A DNA stretch of 64,000 nt from positions 1 to 64,000 of the forward strand of contig NZ_FYDX01000021.1 in the NCBI RefSeq assembly GCF_900187455.1. Reading direction: 5' to 3'. Below, piece after piece: positions 23,453 to 32,406 of this stretch (position 1 is its first letter; each line of letters opens with the position of its first letter). The stretch comes from Pseudomonas sp. Irchel 3E13. Its GTDB lineage: Bacteria > Pseudomonadota > Gammaproteobacteria > Pseudomonadales > Pseudomonadaceae. A model generated the notes under the pieces. The model was not told the DNA's origin, did no database searches, and saw nothing but the letters and a program-made list of their open reading frames with translations. A program made the position numbers and the translations under genes.

Positions 23453-24637
23453 TCAGGCCAGGGCAGGGCGCAGCGAGTAGGTTTTCAATTGCGCGGCGAA
23501 CTCGCGCAGCGAGTGGATACCGCTGGCCTCGGCCTCGTGGACCCAGTCCTTGATCGCGGCGAGCATGTCGTGGCCGTTGGCGCTGGTGCGGGCCCAGATC
23601 TGCTGCAGCGCCAGGCGCTTCTCGTAGATGGTCTTGAGCGCCTGGCTGTGTTCCAGCATGGTCTGGATGCGCTGGTGATGACGATCTTCCAGCAGGCTGG
23701 TCTCGCGCGACAGCAGGCGCTTGGCGCGGCGGAACTGATGGCGCACCGAGTCATCGACCCGGGCCAGCTCCTGCTTGACCAGCGGGCCGATCACCAACTT
23801 GCGGTACTGGGCCATGATCTGGAAGCGGTTGTTGAGGATCGCCATGGCGGTGTCCATGTCCAACTGGCCCTTGCCTTCGACCCGGTGGGCGATCGGCGCG
23901 ACGCGTTGCACCTTGGCCAGGCGCAGCCAGGTGAACAGCTTGATCCAGGCCCAACCCATGTCGAACTCCCAGCGCTTGACCGACAGCTTGGCCGAGTTGG
24001 GGTAGGTGTGATGGTTGTTGTGCAGCTCTTCGCCGCCAATCACGATGCCCCATGGCACCAGGTTGGTCGCGGCGTCGCGGCATTCGAAGTTGCGGTAGCC
24101 CACCGCGTGGCCAAGGCCGTTGACCACGCCGGCAGCCCAGAACGGAATCCACATCATCTGGATCGCCCAGATGGTGATGCCGATGGTGCCGAACAGCAGC
24201 AGGTCGATCACCGCCATCAGCGCGATGCCACCGAGCTTGTAGCGCGAGTAGAGGTTGCGCTCGATCCAGTCTTCGGGGCAGTTCTTGCCGTAGATGCGCA
24301 GGGTTTCCGGGTTCTGCGCTTCGGCGCGGTACAGCTCGGCGCCCTTGCGCAGCACCGTGGACAGGCCCTTGATCACCGGGCTGTGGGGATCGTCCACGGT
24401 TTCGCATTTGGCGTGGTGCTTGCGGTGGATAGCGGTCCACTCACGGGTGTTCTGCGCCGTGGTCAGCCACAGCCAGAAACGGAAGAAATGCTTGAGGCCG
24501 GCGTTCAGTTCCAGGGAACGGTGCGCCGAATAGCGGTGCAGATAGACCGTGACCGCGACGATGGTCACGTGGGTCATCAGCAGGGTGACCGCCAGCAATT
24601 GCCAGGCCGACAGGTCGAGTAAACCGTAGTACCACAT
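23453..24637 (-). CDS. desA: DesA-type acyl-lipid delta-9 fatty acid desaturase
   Basis: This 394-residue membrane di-iron desaturase introduces a double bond into phospholipid acyl chains. The three histidine boxes are HRYSAH (residues about 34-39), HRKHH (about 71-75) and HNNHH (about 205-209). Hydrophobic segments sit at 10-30, 45-60, 140-160 and 165-185. The long cytoplasmic C-terminal helical region (about 255-394) matches Pseudomonas DesA. In P. aeruginosa the homologue also sits beside a divergent GGDEF/EAL gene, as here. It faces that gene across a 148-bp spacer. Confidence 0.92.
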   Translation of the reverse strand: MWYYGLLDLSAWQLLAVTLLMTHVTIVAVTVYLHRYSAHRSLELNAGLKHFFRFWLWLTTAQNTREWTAIHRKHHAKCETVDDPHSPVIKGLSTVLRKGAELYRAEAQNPETLRIYGKNCPEDWIERNLYSRYKLGGIALMAVIDLLLFGTIGITIWAIQMMWIPFWAAGVVNGLGHAVGYRNFECRDAATNLVPWGIVIGGEELHNNHHTYPNSAKLSVKRWEFDMGWAWIKLFTWLRLAKVQRVAPIAHRVEGKGQLDMDTAMAILNNRFQIMAQYRKLVIGPLVKQELARVDDSVRHQFRRAKRLLSRETSLLEDRHHQRIQTMLEHSQALKTIYEKRLALQQIWARTSANGHDMLAAIKDWVHEAEASGIHSLREFAAQLKTYSLRPALA

Positions 24638-24785
24638 AGGTGGATATGCCCTCTTAGAGCGGAAAAACAGCGATGAGTATTATCACTGGCATGTTAAATA
24701 AAACCAGTCGGCCTTTTTGATAGGAGGTCAACGAGGAATTCTGCCCTATAATGCCCCATCTTTTGATGTGGGCATCTGTGACCCT

Positions 24786-26678
24786 ATGTCTGTTTCTGCA
24801 CGAGACGCCCTGAGAATGGCCGCGTTTTACCTGGTGCTGTCAATTCTCTGGCTGGTGGTTTCTGATCAAATATTAAGCAGTGTTTTCGATGATCCGGCCC
24901 AGATGGCGCGCTGGCAGCTTATCAATGCCTACACATGGGCCGCCTGCAGCGCCTTGCTGATCTTCGTTTCCCGCGTGCGTTTGCTCAATTTCATCGGCCT
25001 TGGTGCGCGCTTGCGCCGCGAAGACCGCGAACGCCTGCGCATGGCCGCGGCGGTGTTCGACAGCACCCTCGAAGGCGTGCTGGTCAGTAACGCCGATGGC
25101 ATCATCGTCCATGTGAACCGCGCCTTCATGCGCATCACCGGCTACCAGAAGGACGAAGTCATCGGTCAGCGACCGAACAAGTTCAAGTCCGGCCGCCACG
25201 ACCAGAAGTTCTACCAGCAGATGTACCAGACCCTGCACGACAAGGGCGAGTGGAGCGGCGAGGTCTGGAACCGGCGCAAAAGCGGCGAGGTGTACCCGCA
25301 GTGGCAGACCATTTGCGCGATCCGCGACGATGGCGGGATGTTGACCCACTATGTCGCGGTGTTCAGCGACATCAGCGTGATCAAGCACACCGAACGCGAG
25401 CTGGCCTATCTGGTCCACCACGACCCCCTGACCGACCTGCCCAACCGCTTGCTGTTCAACGACCGCGCCCAGCAAGCGCTGGCCACGGCGCAGGCCAACA
25501 AGCGCGGCTGCGCCTTGCTGCTGCTCGACCTGGACCACTTCCAGAGCATCAACGACAGCCTCGGCCACAACATCGGCGACCAGTTGCTCAAGGCCGTGGC
25601 CGATCGTCTCAAATTGGTGATCGACCCCGGCGTCACCTTGGCGCGCCTCGGCGGTGATGAATTCGCCATCCTCAGCGAAAACTGCTCTCAGGTCGGCCAG
25701 GCTGCGGACCTCGCGCAACTGATCGTCGATGTGCTCAAAGAGCCCTACGAACTGGAAAACCACCGCCTGTTCAGCAGCGCGAGCATTGGCATCAGCCTGT
25801 TCCCCAGCGATGCGCAAAGCGCCGAGCAGTTGCTGCGCAACGCCGATGCCGCGTTGTTCAAGGCCAAGAGCAACGGCCGTTCCGGCTATGCCCTGTACAC
25901 CGAAGAACTCACTGCTCATGCCCAGCAGCGGGTCGAAACCGCCATCGAACTGCGCCGCGCGTTGGAGCAGGGCGAACTACGGGTCTACTACCAGCCGGTG
26001 CATGACCTGTTCAGCGGCCGGATGATCGGCCTGGAATCGCTGGTGCGCTGGCAGCATCCCGAACGCGGGCTGGTGCCGCCGGGGGAGTTCATCCCGATTG
26101 CCGAGCGCACCGGGCTGATCGCCGATATCGACACCTGGGTCATGCGCCAGGCCTGTTCGCAGATGGTGGAGTGGCTGGCGCAAGGGCGGGCGCTGGAGTT
26201 CGTCGCGGTGAACGTTTCCAGCCGGTTGTTCGCCAACCGCGACATGTACCAGCAGGTCGCCCGGGTGCTGGACGAAACCGGGCTGGAGCCGTCGCGGCTG
26301 GAGGTCGAAGTGACCGAAAGCGCGGTGATGGAAGACCCCGAAGTCGCCCTCGAACAACTGCATCGCCTGCGTGAACTGGGCTTGCGCCTGGCCATCGACG
26401 ACTTCGGCACCGGCTACTCGTCGCTGCTGCGGCTCAAGCGCTTGCCGGTGCAGAAGCTGAAGATCGACCAGGGCTTCGTCGCCGGGTTGCCCAATGATGA
26501 CGATGACGTGGCGATCGTCCGGGTCATCATCGCCCTGGCGCGCAGCATGGGGATGCAGATCCATGCCGAGGGTATCGAGCAGTCCGAGCAGGCGCGCTTC
26601 CTGCTGGAGCACCAGTGCGACATGGGCCAGGGCTACTGGTACGGGCGGCCGGTGCCGCCACAGGATCTGCGCTTCTAA
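24786..26678 (+). CDS. Membrane PAS-GGDEF-EAL protein
   Basis: This 630-residue inner-membrane signalling protein begins with two helices (about 8-28, LRMAAFYLVLSILWLVVSDQ, and 45-62). A PAS domain (about 85-200, ending FSDISVIKHTERE) is followed by a GGDEF domain with an intact GGDEF site (about 290) and an EAL domain whose signature reads ESLVRW instead of EALLRW. Downstream metal and catalytic motifs IDDFGTGYSSL and KIDQGFV are present, so phosphodiesterase activity is likely. The ATG at 24786 puts the first helix at the N-terminus. It is the counterpart of the protein next to desA in P. aeruginosa. Confidence 0.9.
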   Translation: MSVSARDALRMAAFYLVLSILWLVVSDQILSSVFDDPAQMARWQLINAYTWAACSALLIFVSRVRLLNFIGLGARLRREDRERLRMAAAVFDSTLEGVLVSNADGIIVHVNRAFMRITGYQKDEVIGQRPNKFKSGRHDQKFYQQMYQTLHDKGEWSGEVWNRRKSGEVYPQWQTICAIRDDGGMLTHYVAVFSDISVIKHTERELAYLVHHDPLTDLPNRLLFNDRAQQALATAQANKRGCALLLLDLDHFQSINDSLGHNIGDQLLKAVADRLKLVIDPGVTLARLGGDEFAILSENCSQVGQAADLAQLIVDVLKEPYELENHRLFSSASIGISLFPSDAQSAEQLLRNADAALFKAKSNGRSGYALYTEELTAHAQQRVETAIELRRALEQGELRVYYQPVHDLFSGRMIGLESLVRWQHPERGLVPPGEFIPIAERTGLIADIDTWVMRQACSQMVEWLAQGRALEFVAVNVSSRLFANRDMYQQVARVLDETGLEPSRLEVEVTESAVMEDPEVALEQLHRLRELGLRLAIDDFGTGYSSLLRLKRLPVQKLKIDQGFVAGLPNDDDDVAIVRVIIALARSMGMQIHAEGIEQSEQARFLLEHQCDMGQGYWYGRPVPPQDLRF

Positions 26679-26683
26679 GCCGC

Positions 26684-26771
26684 ACGCTGCAAGTTACAAG
26701 CTGCAAGTCACAGCAGATCCGCGCCGTTGCTACCGCTTTTTCTGGCAGCTTGCCGCTTCAAGCTTGCAGTT
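26684..26771. repeat. Short imperfect palindromic repeat (GCTGCAAG type)
   Basis: GCTGCAAGTTACAAGCTGCAAG near 26687-26708 faces GCAGCTTGCCGCTTCAAGCTTGCAG near 26745-26769 in inverted orientation. This is a different dispersed palindrome from the REP core found elsewhere in the window. Confidence 0.6.
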
Positions 26772-26777
26772 GATTTT

Positions 26778-26830
26778 TCAGTTATATAAACATTCTTAAA
26801 TAGTATTTTTAAGAATATTCAGCCCTCTCT
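26778..26830 (+). promoter_or_regulatory. AT-rich promoter element of oscA-sbp-cysTWA
   Basis: A perfect 9-bp inverted repeat, ATTCTTAAA (26792-26800) and TTTAAGAAT (26808-26816), lies in an AT-rich block about 90 bases before oscA. Sulfate-starvation promoters in Pseudomonas are activated by CysB, and this is the obvious place for such a site. The exact protein cannot be told from the sequence. Confidence 0.5.
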
Positions 26831-26906
26831 AAGATTGCCCCTACACCAGGCGCAGTCACCTTCCTAAACGCTGCTCCCGGGCCCCCTTATTCACAGGAGC
26901 ACGAGC

Positions 26907-27089
26907 ATGAGCGCATCTCTGCGTAGCGTTGACGGTCAGGACGAAGCCACCATCCTGCGTGAAATCCAGAGCGCATTGCGTGACCTGCGATTCGGCGCGG
27001 TGGAAATCACTGTGCACAACGCCCAAGTCGTACAGATCGAACGCAAGGAAAAATTCCGCCTGCAGAACTCCAGCAACAAACCAAGCTGA
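26907..27089 (+). CDS. oscA: OscA sulfur-starvation response protein (YezD/DUF2292 family)
   Basis: This 60-residue protein has DEATILREIQSALRDLRFGAVEITVHNAQVVQIERKEKFRL, the DUF2292 (YezD) pattern. In Pseudomonas a protein of this size, OscA, is encoded just upstream of sbp and is needed for growth on organosulfur compounds and for chromate tolerance. The location 55 bases before sbp fits exactly. It contains no Cys and no Met beyond the start. CAGGAG is at the correct distance from the ATG. It probably heads the operon oscA-sbp-cysTWA. Confidence 0.9.
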   Translation: MSASLRSVDGQDEATILREIQSALRDLRFGAVEITVHNAQVVQIERKEKFRLQNSSNKPS

Positions 27090-27144
27090 AGCGCTGCCAG
27101 CCGCACCAACACATTAGAAAAAAATGCCAATCGGGAGCTTCACC

Positions 27145-28152
27145 ATGTCTATCCGCCGTTATGCCCTGGCTGCACTCGCCAGCGCCGTTTTTGCCGGTTC
27201 CGCCATCGCCAAGGACTACGAGCTGTTGAACGTGTCCTATGACCCGACCCGCGAGCTGTATCAGCAGTACAACGCCGAGTTCATCAAGCACTGGCAGCAG
27301 GCTCACCCGGACGACAAAGTGAAGATCCAGCAGTCCCACGGCGGTTCGGGCAAACAGGCCCGTGCCGTGATCGACGGCCTGCGCGCCGACGTGGTGACCC
27401 TGGCCCTGGCCGGCGACATCGACGAAGTCGCCAAGCTCGGCAAGACCCTGCCGGAGAACTGGCAGACCCGCCTGCCGGACGCCAGCACCCCGTACACCTC
27501 GACCATCGTGTTCCTGGTCCGCAAGGGCAACCCGAAAGGCATCAAGGACTGGGGCGACCTGATCAAGAAAGACGTTTCGGTCATCACCCCGAACCCGAAA
27601 ACCTCCGGCGGCGCCCGCTGGAACTTCCTCGCCGCCTGGGCCTACGGCCTGAAAGCCGGCGGCAGCGAAGCCAAGGCGCAGGAATACGTGAAAGAACTGT
27701 TCAAGCACGTACCGGTGCTGGATACCGGCGCCCGTGGTTCGACCATCACCTTCGTCAACAACGGTCAGGGTGACGTGCTGCTGGCCTGGGAAAACGAAGC
27801 CTTCCTGGCCCTGAAAGAAGACGGCGGTGCCGACAAGTTCGAAATCGTCGTGCCGTCCCTGTCGATCCTCGCCGAGCCGCCAGTGGCCGTGGTCGACAAG
27901 AACGCCGAGAAGAAAGGCAACGAGCAGATCGCCGAGGAATACCTCAAGCACCTGTACAGCCCGGCTGGCCAGAAGATCGCCGCCGACAACTTCTACCGTC
28001 CGCGTGACGCCAAGGTGGCCGCTGAATACGCCAAGCAGTTCCCGAAACTGGACCTGGTGACTATCGACAAAGACTTCGGCGGCTGGAAAACTGCCCAACC
28101 CAAGTTCTTCAATGACGGTGGCGTTTTCGACCAGATCTACACGGCGCAGTGA
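27145..28152 (+). CDS. sbp: Sulfate-binding periplasmic protein
   Basis: This 335-residue binding protein captures sulfate for the CysTWA transporter. A signal peptide covers residues 1-22 (LAALASAVFAGSAIA). Family motifs are LLNVSYDPTRELY at the mature N-terminus, QSHGGSGKQARAV, DVVTLALAGDID and NPKTSGGARWNFLAAW. The ATG at 27145 is chosen because GGGAGC precedes it and the signal peptide then starts at once. The protein has no Cys and no Met after the start. A 20-bp GC-rich stem-loop follows the stop, before cysT, and would give more Sbp than membrane components. Confidence 0.96.
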   Translation: MSIRRYALAALASAVFAGSAIAKDYELLNVSYDPTRELYQQYNAEFIKHWQQAHPDDKVKIQQSHGGSGKQARAVIDGLRADVVTLALAGDIDEVAKLGKTLPENWQTRLPDASTPYTSTIVFLVRKGNPKGIKDWGDLIKKDVSVITPNPKTSGGARWNFLAAWAYGLKAGGSEAKAQEYVKELFKHVPVLDTGARGSTITFVNNGQGDVLLAWENEAFLALKEDGGADKFEIVVPSLSILAEPPVAVVDKNAEKKGNEQIAEEYLKHLYSPAGQKIAADNFYRPRDAKVAAEYAKQFPKLDLVTIDKDFGGWKTAQPKFFNDGGVFDQIYTAQ

Positions 28153-28194
28153 TTGTTGCCCGATAGAGCAGGAGCCGTTTCGTAGCCAGCATGG

Positions 28195-28214
28195 GCCCGG
28201 GCATAGTCCCGGGC
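28195..28214 (+). promoter_or_regulatory. Intercistronic stem-loop between sbp and cysT
   Basis: GCCCGGG-CATAGT-CCCGGGC lies between sbp and cysT with no T-run. It is probably an mRNA 3'-end stabiliser or partial processing site giving higher Sbp levels than transporter levels. Confidence 0.6.
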
Positions 28215-28239
28215 TCAATGCGTTCAACCAAGGACCTTT

Positions 28240-29058
28240 ATGTCTCGTCGTATATCCCCCGTCATACCCGGCTTCGGGCTGACGCTGGGTTACACCTTGG
28301 TGTACCTCAGCTTGATTGTGCTCATACCGCTGGGGGCCATGTTCGTGCATGCCGCCCAGCTCACCTGGGAGCAGTTCTGGGCCATCGTCAGTGCACCGCG
28401 GGTGCTCGCGGCACTGAAGCTGAGCTTCGGCACCGCCCTCTGCGCCGCCATCATCAACGGCCTGATCGGCACGTTGCTGGCCTGGGTGCTGGTGCGCTAC
28501 ACCTTCCCCGGCCGCAAGATCATCGACGCGATGATCGACCTGCCGTTCGCTCTGCCCACCGCCGTGGCCGGTATCGCCCTCACCGCGCTGTACGCGCCGT
28601 CCGGCTGGGTTGGCCAGTTCGCCACCGACCTCGGTTTCAAGATCGCCTACACCCCGCTCGGCATCACCCTGGCACTGACCTTCGTCACCCTGCCGTTCGT
28701 GGTGCGCACGGTGCAGCCGGTGCTGGCCGACATCCCGCGTGAAGTCGAAGAAGCCGCCGCCTGCCTCGGCGCCAAGCCGCTGCAGGTGTTCCGTTATGTG
28801 CTGGCGCCGGCCTTGCTGCCGGCGTGGCTGACCGGCTTCGCCCTGGCCTTCGCCCGTGGGGTCGGCGAGTACGGTTCGGTGATCTTCATTGCCGGCAACA
28901 TGCCGATGAAGACCGAGATCCTGCCGCTGCTGATCATGGTCAAGCTCGACCAGTACGACTACACCGGCGCCACTGCCATCGGCGTGCTGATGCTGGTGGT
29001 TTCCTTCATCCTGCTGCTGCTGATCAACTTGCTGCAGCGGCGTATCGAAACCCCTTGA
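28240..29058 (+). CDS. cysT: Sulfate/thiosulfate ABC transporter permease CysT
   Basis: This 272-residue inner-membrane permease has six predicted helices and the binding-protein-dependent transport EAA loop near 170 (EVEEAAACLGAKPLQVFRYVLAPALLPAW). The family-specific FPGRKIIDAMIDLPFALPTAVAGIAL segment lies before it. CysT forms the sulfate pore with CysW. It lies in oscA-sbp-cysT-cysW-cysA; the gap to cysW is 13 bases. Confidence 0.96.
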   Translation: MSRRISPVIPGFGLTLGYTLVYLSLIVLIPLGAMFVHAAQLTWEQFWAIVSAPRVLAALKLSFGTALCAAIINGLIGTLLAWVLVRYTFPGRKIIDAMIDLPFALPTAVAGIALTALYAPSGWVGQFATDLGFKIAYTPLGITLALTFVTLPFVVRTVQPVLADIPREVEEAAACLGAKPLQVFRYVLAPALLPAWLTGFALAFARGVGEYGSVIFIAGNMPMKTEILPLLIMVKLDQYDYTGATAIGVLMLVVSFILLLLINLLQRRIETP

Positions 29059-29071
29059 AGGAGGCCTGAGC

Positions 29072-29944
29072 ATGTCTGCATCTTCTGTTGGCGTAGCCGC
29101 TTCGGCCAATGCCGCCCGCCGTGGCAGCGATTCCGCGCGGCGTATCCTGATCGGCCTGGGCTGGCTGGTCTTCGCCCTGTTCCTGCTGTTGCCGCTGGTC
29201 ATCGTGGTGTCCCAGGGCCTGAAAATGGGCCTGGGTACGTTCTTCGAGGCGATCTTCGAAGCCGACGCCCTGTCCGCGCTGAAACTGACCCTTATCGCCG
29301 TGGCCATCTCGGTGCCGCTGAACCTGGTGTTCGGGGTTAGCGCAGCCTGGTGCGTGAGCAAGTACAACTTCCGCGGCAAAAGCGTGCTGGTCACCCTGAT
29401 CGACCTGCCGTTCTCGGTCTCGCCGGTGATCGCCGGTCTGGTCTACGTGCTGATGTTCGGCGCCCAGGGCTTCCTTGGCCCATGGCTGCAGGACCACGAC
29501 ATCCAGATCGTCTTCGCCCTGCCGGGTATCGTCCTGGCGACCATCTTCGTCACCGTGCCCTTCGTTGCCCGTGAACTGATCCCGCTGATGCAGGAGCAGG
29601 GCACCCAGGAAGAAGAGGCCGCGCGCCTGCTGGGCGCCAACGGCTGGCAGATGTTCTGGCACGTGACCGTGCCGAACATCAAATGGGGCCTGATCTACGG
29701 CGTGGTGCTGTGTACCGCGCGGGCGATGGGTGAGTTCGGCGCGGTGTCGGTGGTGTCCGGCCACATCCGCGGCGTGACTAACACCTTGCCGCTGCATGTC
29801 GAGATCCTCTACAACGAATACAACCATGTCGCGGCCTTCAGCGTGGCCAGCCTGTTGCTGATCCTGGCGCTCTTCATCCTGCTGCTCAAGCAGTGGAGCG
29901 AGAACCGCATTAACCGTCTGCGCCAAAGCGCAGCGGAGGAATAA
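29072..29944 (+). CDS. cysW: Sulfate/thiosulfate ABC transporter permease CysW
   Basis: This 290-residue permease partner of CysT has six predicted helices. The N-terminal tail of about 25 residues is Ala/Ser/Arg rich. The EAA loop reads EEEAARLLGANGWQMFWHVTVPNIKWGL near 180. The DLPFSVSPVIAGLVYVLMFG segment is characteristic of CysW. AAGGAGG before the start and a three-base gap to cysA show tight translational coupling. Confidence 0.96.
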   Translation: MSASSVGVAASANAARRGSDSARRILIGLGWLVFALFLLLPLVIVVSQGLKMGLGTFFEAIFEADALSALKLTLIAVAISVPLNLVFGVSAAWCVSKYNFRGKSVLVTLIDLPFSVSPVIAGLVYVLMFGAQGFLGPWLQDHDIQIVFALPGIVLATIFVTVPFVARELIPLMQEQGTQEEEAARLLGANGWQMFWHVTVPNIKWGLIYGVVLCTARAMGEFGAVSVVSGHIRGVTNTLPLHVEILYNEYNHVAAFSVASLLLILALFILLLKQWSENRINRLRQSAAEE

Positions 29945-29947
29945 TTC

Positions 29948-30937
29948 ATGTCGATCGAAGTTCGTAATGTCAGCAAGCGCTTCAATGCCTTCCAGGCCCT
30001 GAACAACATCAACCTGGATATCCACAGCGGCGAGCTGGTGGCCCTGCTCGGCCCGTCCGGCTGTGGCAAAACCACCCTGCTGCGCATCATCGCCGGCCTG
30101 GAAACCCCGGACGACGGCAATATCGTGTTCCACGGCGAGGACGTTTCCGGCCACGACGTGCGTGATCGCAACGTCGGGTTCGTGTTCCAGCACTACGCGC
30201 TGTTCCGTCACATGAGCGTGTTCGACAACGTCGCCTTCGGCCTGCGCATGAAGCCCAAGGGCGAGCGCCCGAACGAAAGCCGCATTGCCGAGAAGGTCCA
30301 CGAGCTGCTGAACATGGTCCAGCTCGACTGGCTGGCTGATCGTTATCCGGAGCAGCTTTCCGGTGGTCAGCGCCAGCGTATCGCCCTGGCCCGTGCCCTC
30401 GCGGTCGAGCCCAAGGTGCTGCTGCTGGACGAACCGTTCGGCGCGCTGGACGCCAAGGTCCGTAAAGAACTGCGCCGCTGGCTGGCGCGGCTGCACGAAG
30501 ACATCAACCTGACCTCCGTGTTCGTGACCCACGACCAGGAAGAAGCCATGGAAGTGGCGGACCGCATCGTGGTGATGAACAAGGGCGTGATCGAACAGAT
30601 CGGCTCGCCGGGCGAGGTTTACGAGAACCCGGCCAGCGATTTCGTCTACCACTTCCTGGGCGATTCGAACCGCCTGCACCTGAGCGAGAACCACCACGTC
30701 CTGTTCCGTCCGCATGAAGTGTCGCTGTCGCGGCATGAAGTGGAAGGCCACCACGTCGCCGAAGTCCGCGACATCCGCCCACTGGGCGCCACCACCCGGG
30801 TGACGTTGAAAGTGGAAGGGCAGAGCGAGCTGATCGAAGCCGAAGTGGTCAAGGACCACGACAGCCTGACCGGGCTCGCGCGGGGCGAGACGTTGTTCTT
30901 CAAGCCGAAGGTCTGGCAGAAAGTCGAGAACATCTGA
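29948..30937 (+). CDS. cysA: Sulfate/thiosulfate ABC transporter ATP-binding protein CysA
   Basis: This 329-residue ATPase drives the CysTW pore. It has Walker A GPSGCGKTT (about 35-43), Q-loop VFQHYALFRHMSVFDN, signature LSGGQRQR, Walker B VLLLDEPFGALD, and switch His in THDQEEAMEVADRI. After about residue 240 there is a C-terminal regulatory TOBE-like region (VLFRPHEVSLSRHEVEG). It is the last gene of the sulfate operon. A palindrome at 30948-30977 separates it from the convergent tcyN. Confidence 0.96.
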   Translation: MSIEVRNVSKRFNAFQALNNINLDIHSGELVALLGPSGCGKTTLLRIIAGLETPDDGNIVFHGEDVSGHDVRDRNVGFVFQHYALFRHMSVFDNVAFGLRMKPKGERPNESRIAEKVHELLNMVQLDWLADRYPEQLSGGQRQRIALARALAVEPKVLLLDEPFGALDAKVRKELRRWLARLHEDINLTSVFVTHDQEEAMEVADRIVVMNKGVIEQIGSPGEVYENPASDFVYHFLGDSNRLHLSENHHVLFRPHEVSLSRHEVEGHHVAEVRDIRPLGATTRVTLKVEGQSELIEAEVVKDHDSLTGLARGETLFFKPKVWQKVENI

Positions 30938-30947
30938 CGGGGCTGCG

Positions 30948-30977
30948 GGGCTCATCGCTGCATAGGCGATGAGTCCC
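30948..30977. terminator. Stem-loop between convergent cysA and tcyN
   Basis: GGGCTCATCGC (30948-30958) pairs with GCGATGAGTCCC (30966-30977). There is no long T-run. The CTCATCGCTGCAT sequence also forms the outer arms of the repeat at 21853-22324, so it belongs to a dispersed palindrome that may act as a transcription boundary. Confidence 0.55.
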
Positions 30978-30985
30978 GAGAATGC

Positions 30986-31735
30986 TCAGGCCGACCCGAG
31001 AATCTTGCCGAGAAACTGCCGTGTCCGCTCATGCTGCGGATTGGCAAACAGCGCCTTCGCCTCGCCCTGCTCGACGATCACACCCTTATCGAAAAAGATC
31101 ACCCGATTGGCGACGTCGCGGGCGAAATTCATTTCGTGGGTGACGATGATCATGGTGCGCTTTTCCTCGGCCAGGCCGCGGATGGTCGCCAACACTTCGC
31201 CCACCAGCTCCGGGTCGAGCGCCGAGGTGGGTTCGTCGAAAAGGATCACTTGCGGCTCCATCGCCAACGCGCGTGCGATGGCGACCCGCTGCTGCTGGCC
31301 GCCGGAGAGCCGGCGTGGGTAGGCATCCTCTTTGCCCGCCAGGCCGACCTTGGCCAGCAAGGCCCGGCCCAGGGCCTCGGCTTTGTCGCGCGGGGTCTTC
31401 TTCACCACCACCGGGCCTTCGATGACGTTTTCCAGGGCGGTTCGATGGGGGAACAGGTTGAAGCTCTGGAAGACGAAACCGACCTCTTGGCGCAAGCGCC
31501 GGATCAGTCCCGACTGCTGGCTGAGCGGGCGGCTGCCGTCGATCTCGATATCGCCGACGCGGATCACCCCGCTGTCGGGGGTTTCCAGCAGGTTCAGGCA
31601 GCGCAGGAAGGTGGTCTTGCCCGAGCCGCTGGGGCCGATGATGGCGATGACCTCGCCGGGCTCGACCGTCAGGTCGATGTCTTTGAGCACGGTCTGGCCG
31701 TTGAACTGCTTGTTCAGCCGTTGTACCTGGATCAT
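30986..31735 (-). CDS. tcyN: L-cystine ABC transporter ATP-binding protein
   Basis: This 249-residue polar amino-acid-type ABC ATPase has Walker A GPSGSGKTT, FQSFNLFPHRTALENVIEGP, signature LSGGQQQR, Walker B VILFDEPTSALDPE and the switch His in THEMNF. It completes the cystine importer with the overlapping permease gene (four-base ATGA-type overlap) and the binding-protein gene upstream. Gene order with D-cysteine desulfhydrase and serine acetyltransferase nearby supports the cystine assignment (TcyJLN/YecC type). Confidence 0.92.
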   Translation of the reverse strand: MIQVQRLNKQFNGQTVLKDIDLTVEPGEVIAIIGPSGSGKTTFLRCLNLLETPDSGVIRVGDIEIDGSRPLSQQSGLIRRLRQEVGFVFQSFNLFPHRTALENVIEGPVVVKKTPRDKAEALGRALLAKVGLAGKEDAYPRRLSGGQQQRVAIARALAMEPQVILFDEPTSALDPELVGEVLATIRGLAEEKRTMIIVTHEMNFARDVANRVIFFDKGVIVEQGEAKALFANPQHERTRQFLGKILGSA

Positions 31736-32406
31736 CGTCGCGGCTCCTCGTCATGCCGGTTGACCCGGGTTTCCATGCGCTGCTGAACGTGGGCGAGGAC
31801 GCTGCAGAGCACCCAGTAGATGACCGCCACCGCGAGGTACATGGTGAAGACTTCGAAGGTGCGCGCGGTGATCAGTTGCGCCTGGCGGAACAGCTCGGGC
31901 ACCTGGATCGTGGCCGCCAGGGCGGTGTCCTTGACCAGCGAAATGAAGCTGTTGCCCAGCGGTGGCAGGGCGGTGCGCAAGGCTTGCGGCAGGATCGCCC
32001 GGCGCATCGCCTGGGTGCGGGTCATGCCGATACTGGCCGCCGCTTCCCACTGACCACGGTCGATCGACGAGATGGCGCCGCGGAGGATTTCGCAGATGTA
32101 CGCGGCCATGTTCAGCGACAGGCCGATCAGCGACGCCGGGATCGGGTCGAGTTCGATCCCGATCTGCGGCATGCCGAAATAGATCACGAATAACTGCACC
32201 AGCAGCGGCGTGCCGCGAAAGAACGACACGTAGATGCGCGCCGGCCAGTCCAGCAGCGGTGTCTTCGACAGGCGCATCAGTGCCAGGGCAAAGCCGAGCA
32301 GCAGGCCGAAGAACATGCCGCCGACACTGAGCAGCACCGTGTAGCCAGCGCCCTTCAGCAGGAAGGGCGCGGAGTCGGCAACGAGTTGCAGGCTTTCAGC
32401 GATCAT
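31732..32406 (-). CDS. tcyL: L-cystine ABC transporter permease
   Basis: This 224-residue inner-membrane permease of the His/Glu/Gln/Arg family has helices around residues 18-42, 60-80, 95-110 and 185-205. The conserved loop reads EAAASIGMTRTQAMRRAILPQALRTALPPLGN. It belongs to the TcyL/YecS group that transports L-cystine with TcyJ. It overlaps both neighbours by four bases, so all three genes are translationally coupled. Confidence 0.92.
   Translation of the reverse strand: MIAESLQLVADSAPFLLKGAGYTVLLSVGGMFFGLLLGFALALMRLSKTPLLDWPARIYVSFFRGTPLLVQLFVIYFGMPQIGIELDPIPASLIGLSLNMAAYICEILRGAISSIDRGQWEAAASIGMTRTQAMRRAILPQALRTALPPLGNSFISLVKDTALAATIQVPELFRQAQLITARTFEVFTMYLAVAVIYWVLCSVLAHVQQRMETRVNRHDEEPRR

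Noticed and set aside
27007..29394. Open frame of 795 codons on the minus strand over oscA-sbp-cysT
   Set aside because: It is the mirror of three well-supported genes, its product is repetitive and His/Gln/Gly-rich, and it has no ribosome site or family motif.
29024..30955. Open frame of 643 codons on the minus strand over cysW-cysA
   Set aside because: Same reason: antisense of conserved ABC transporter genes with low-complexity product.
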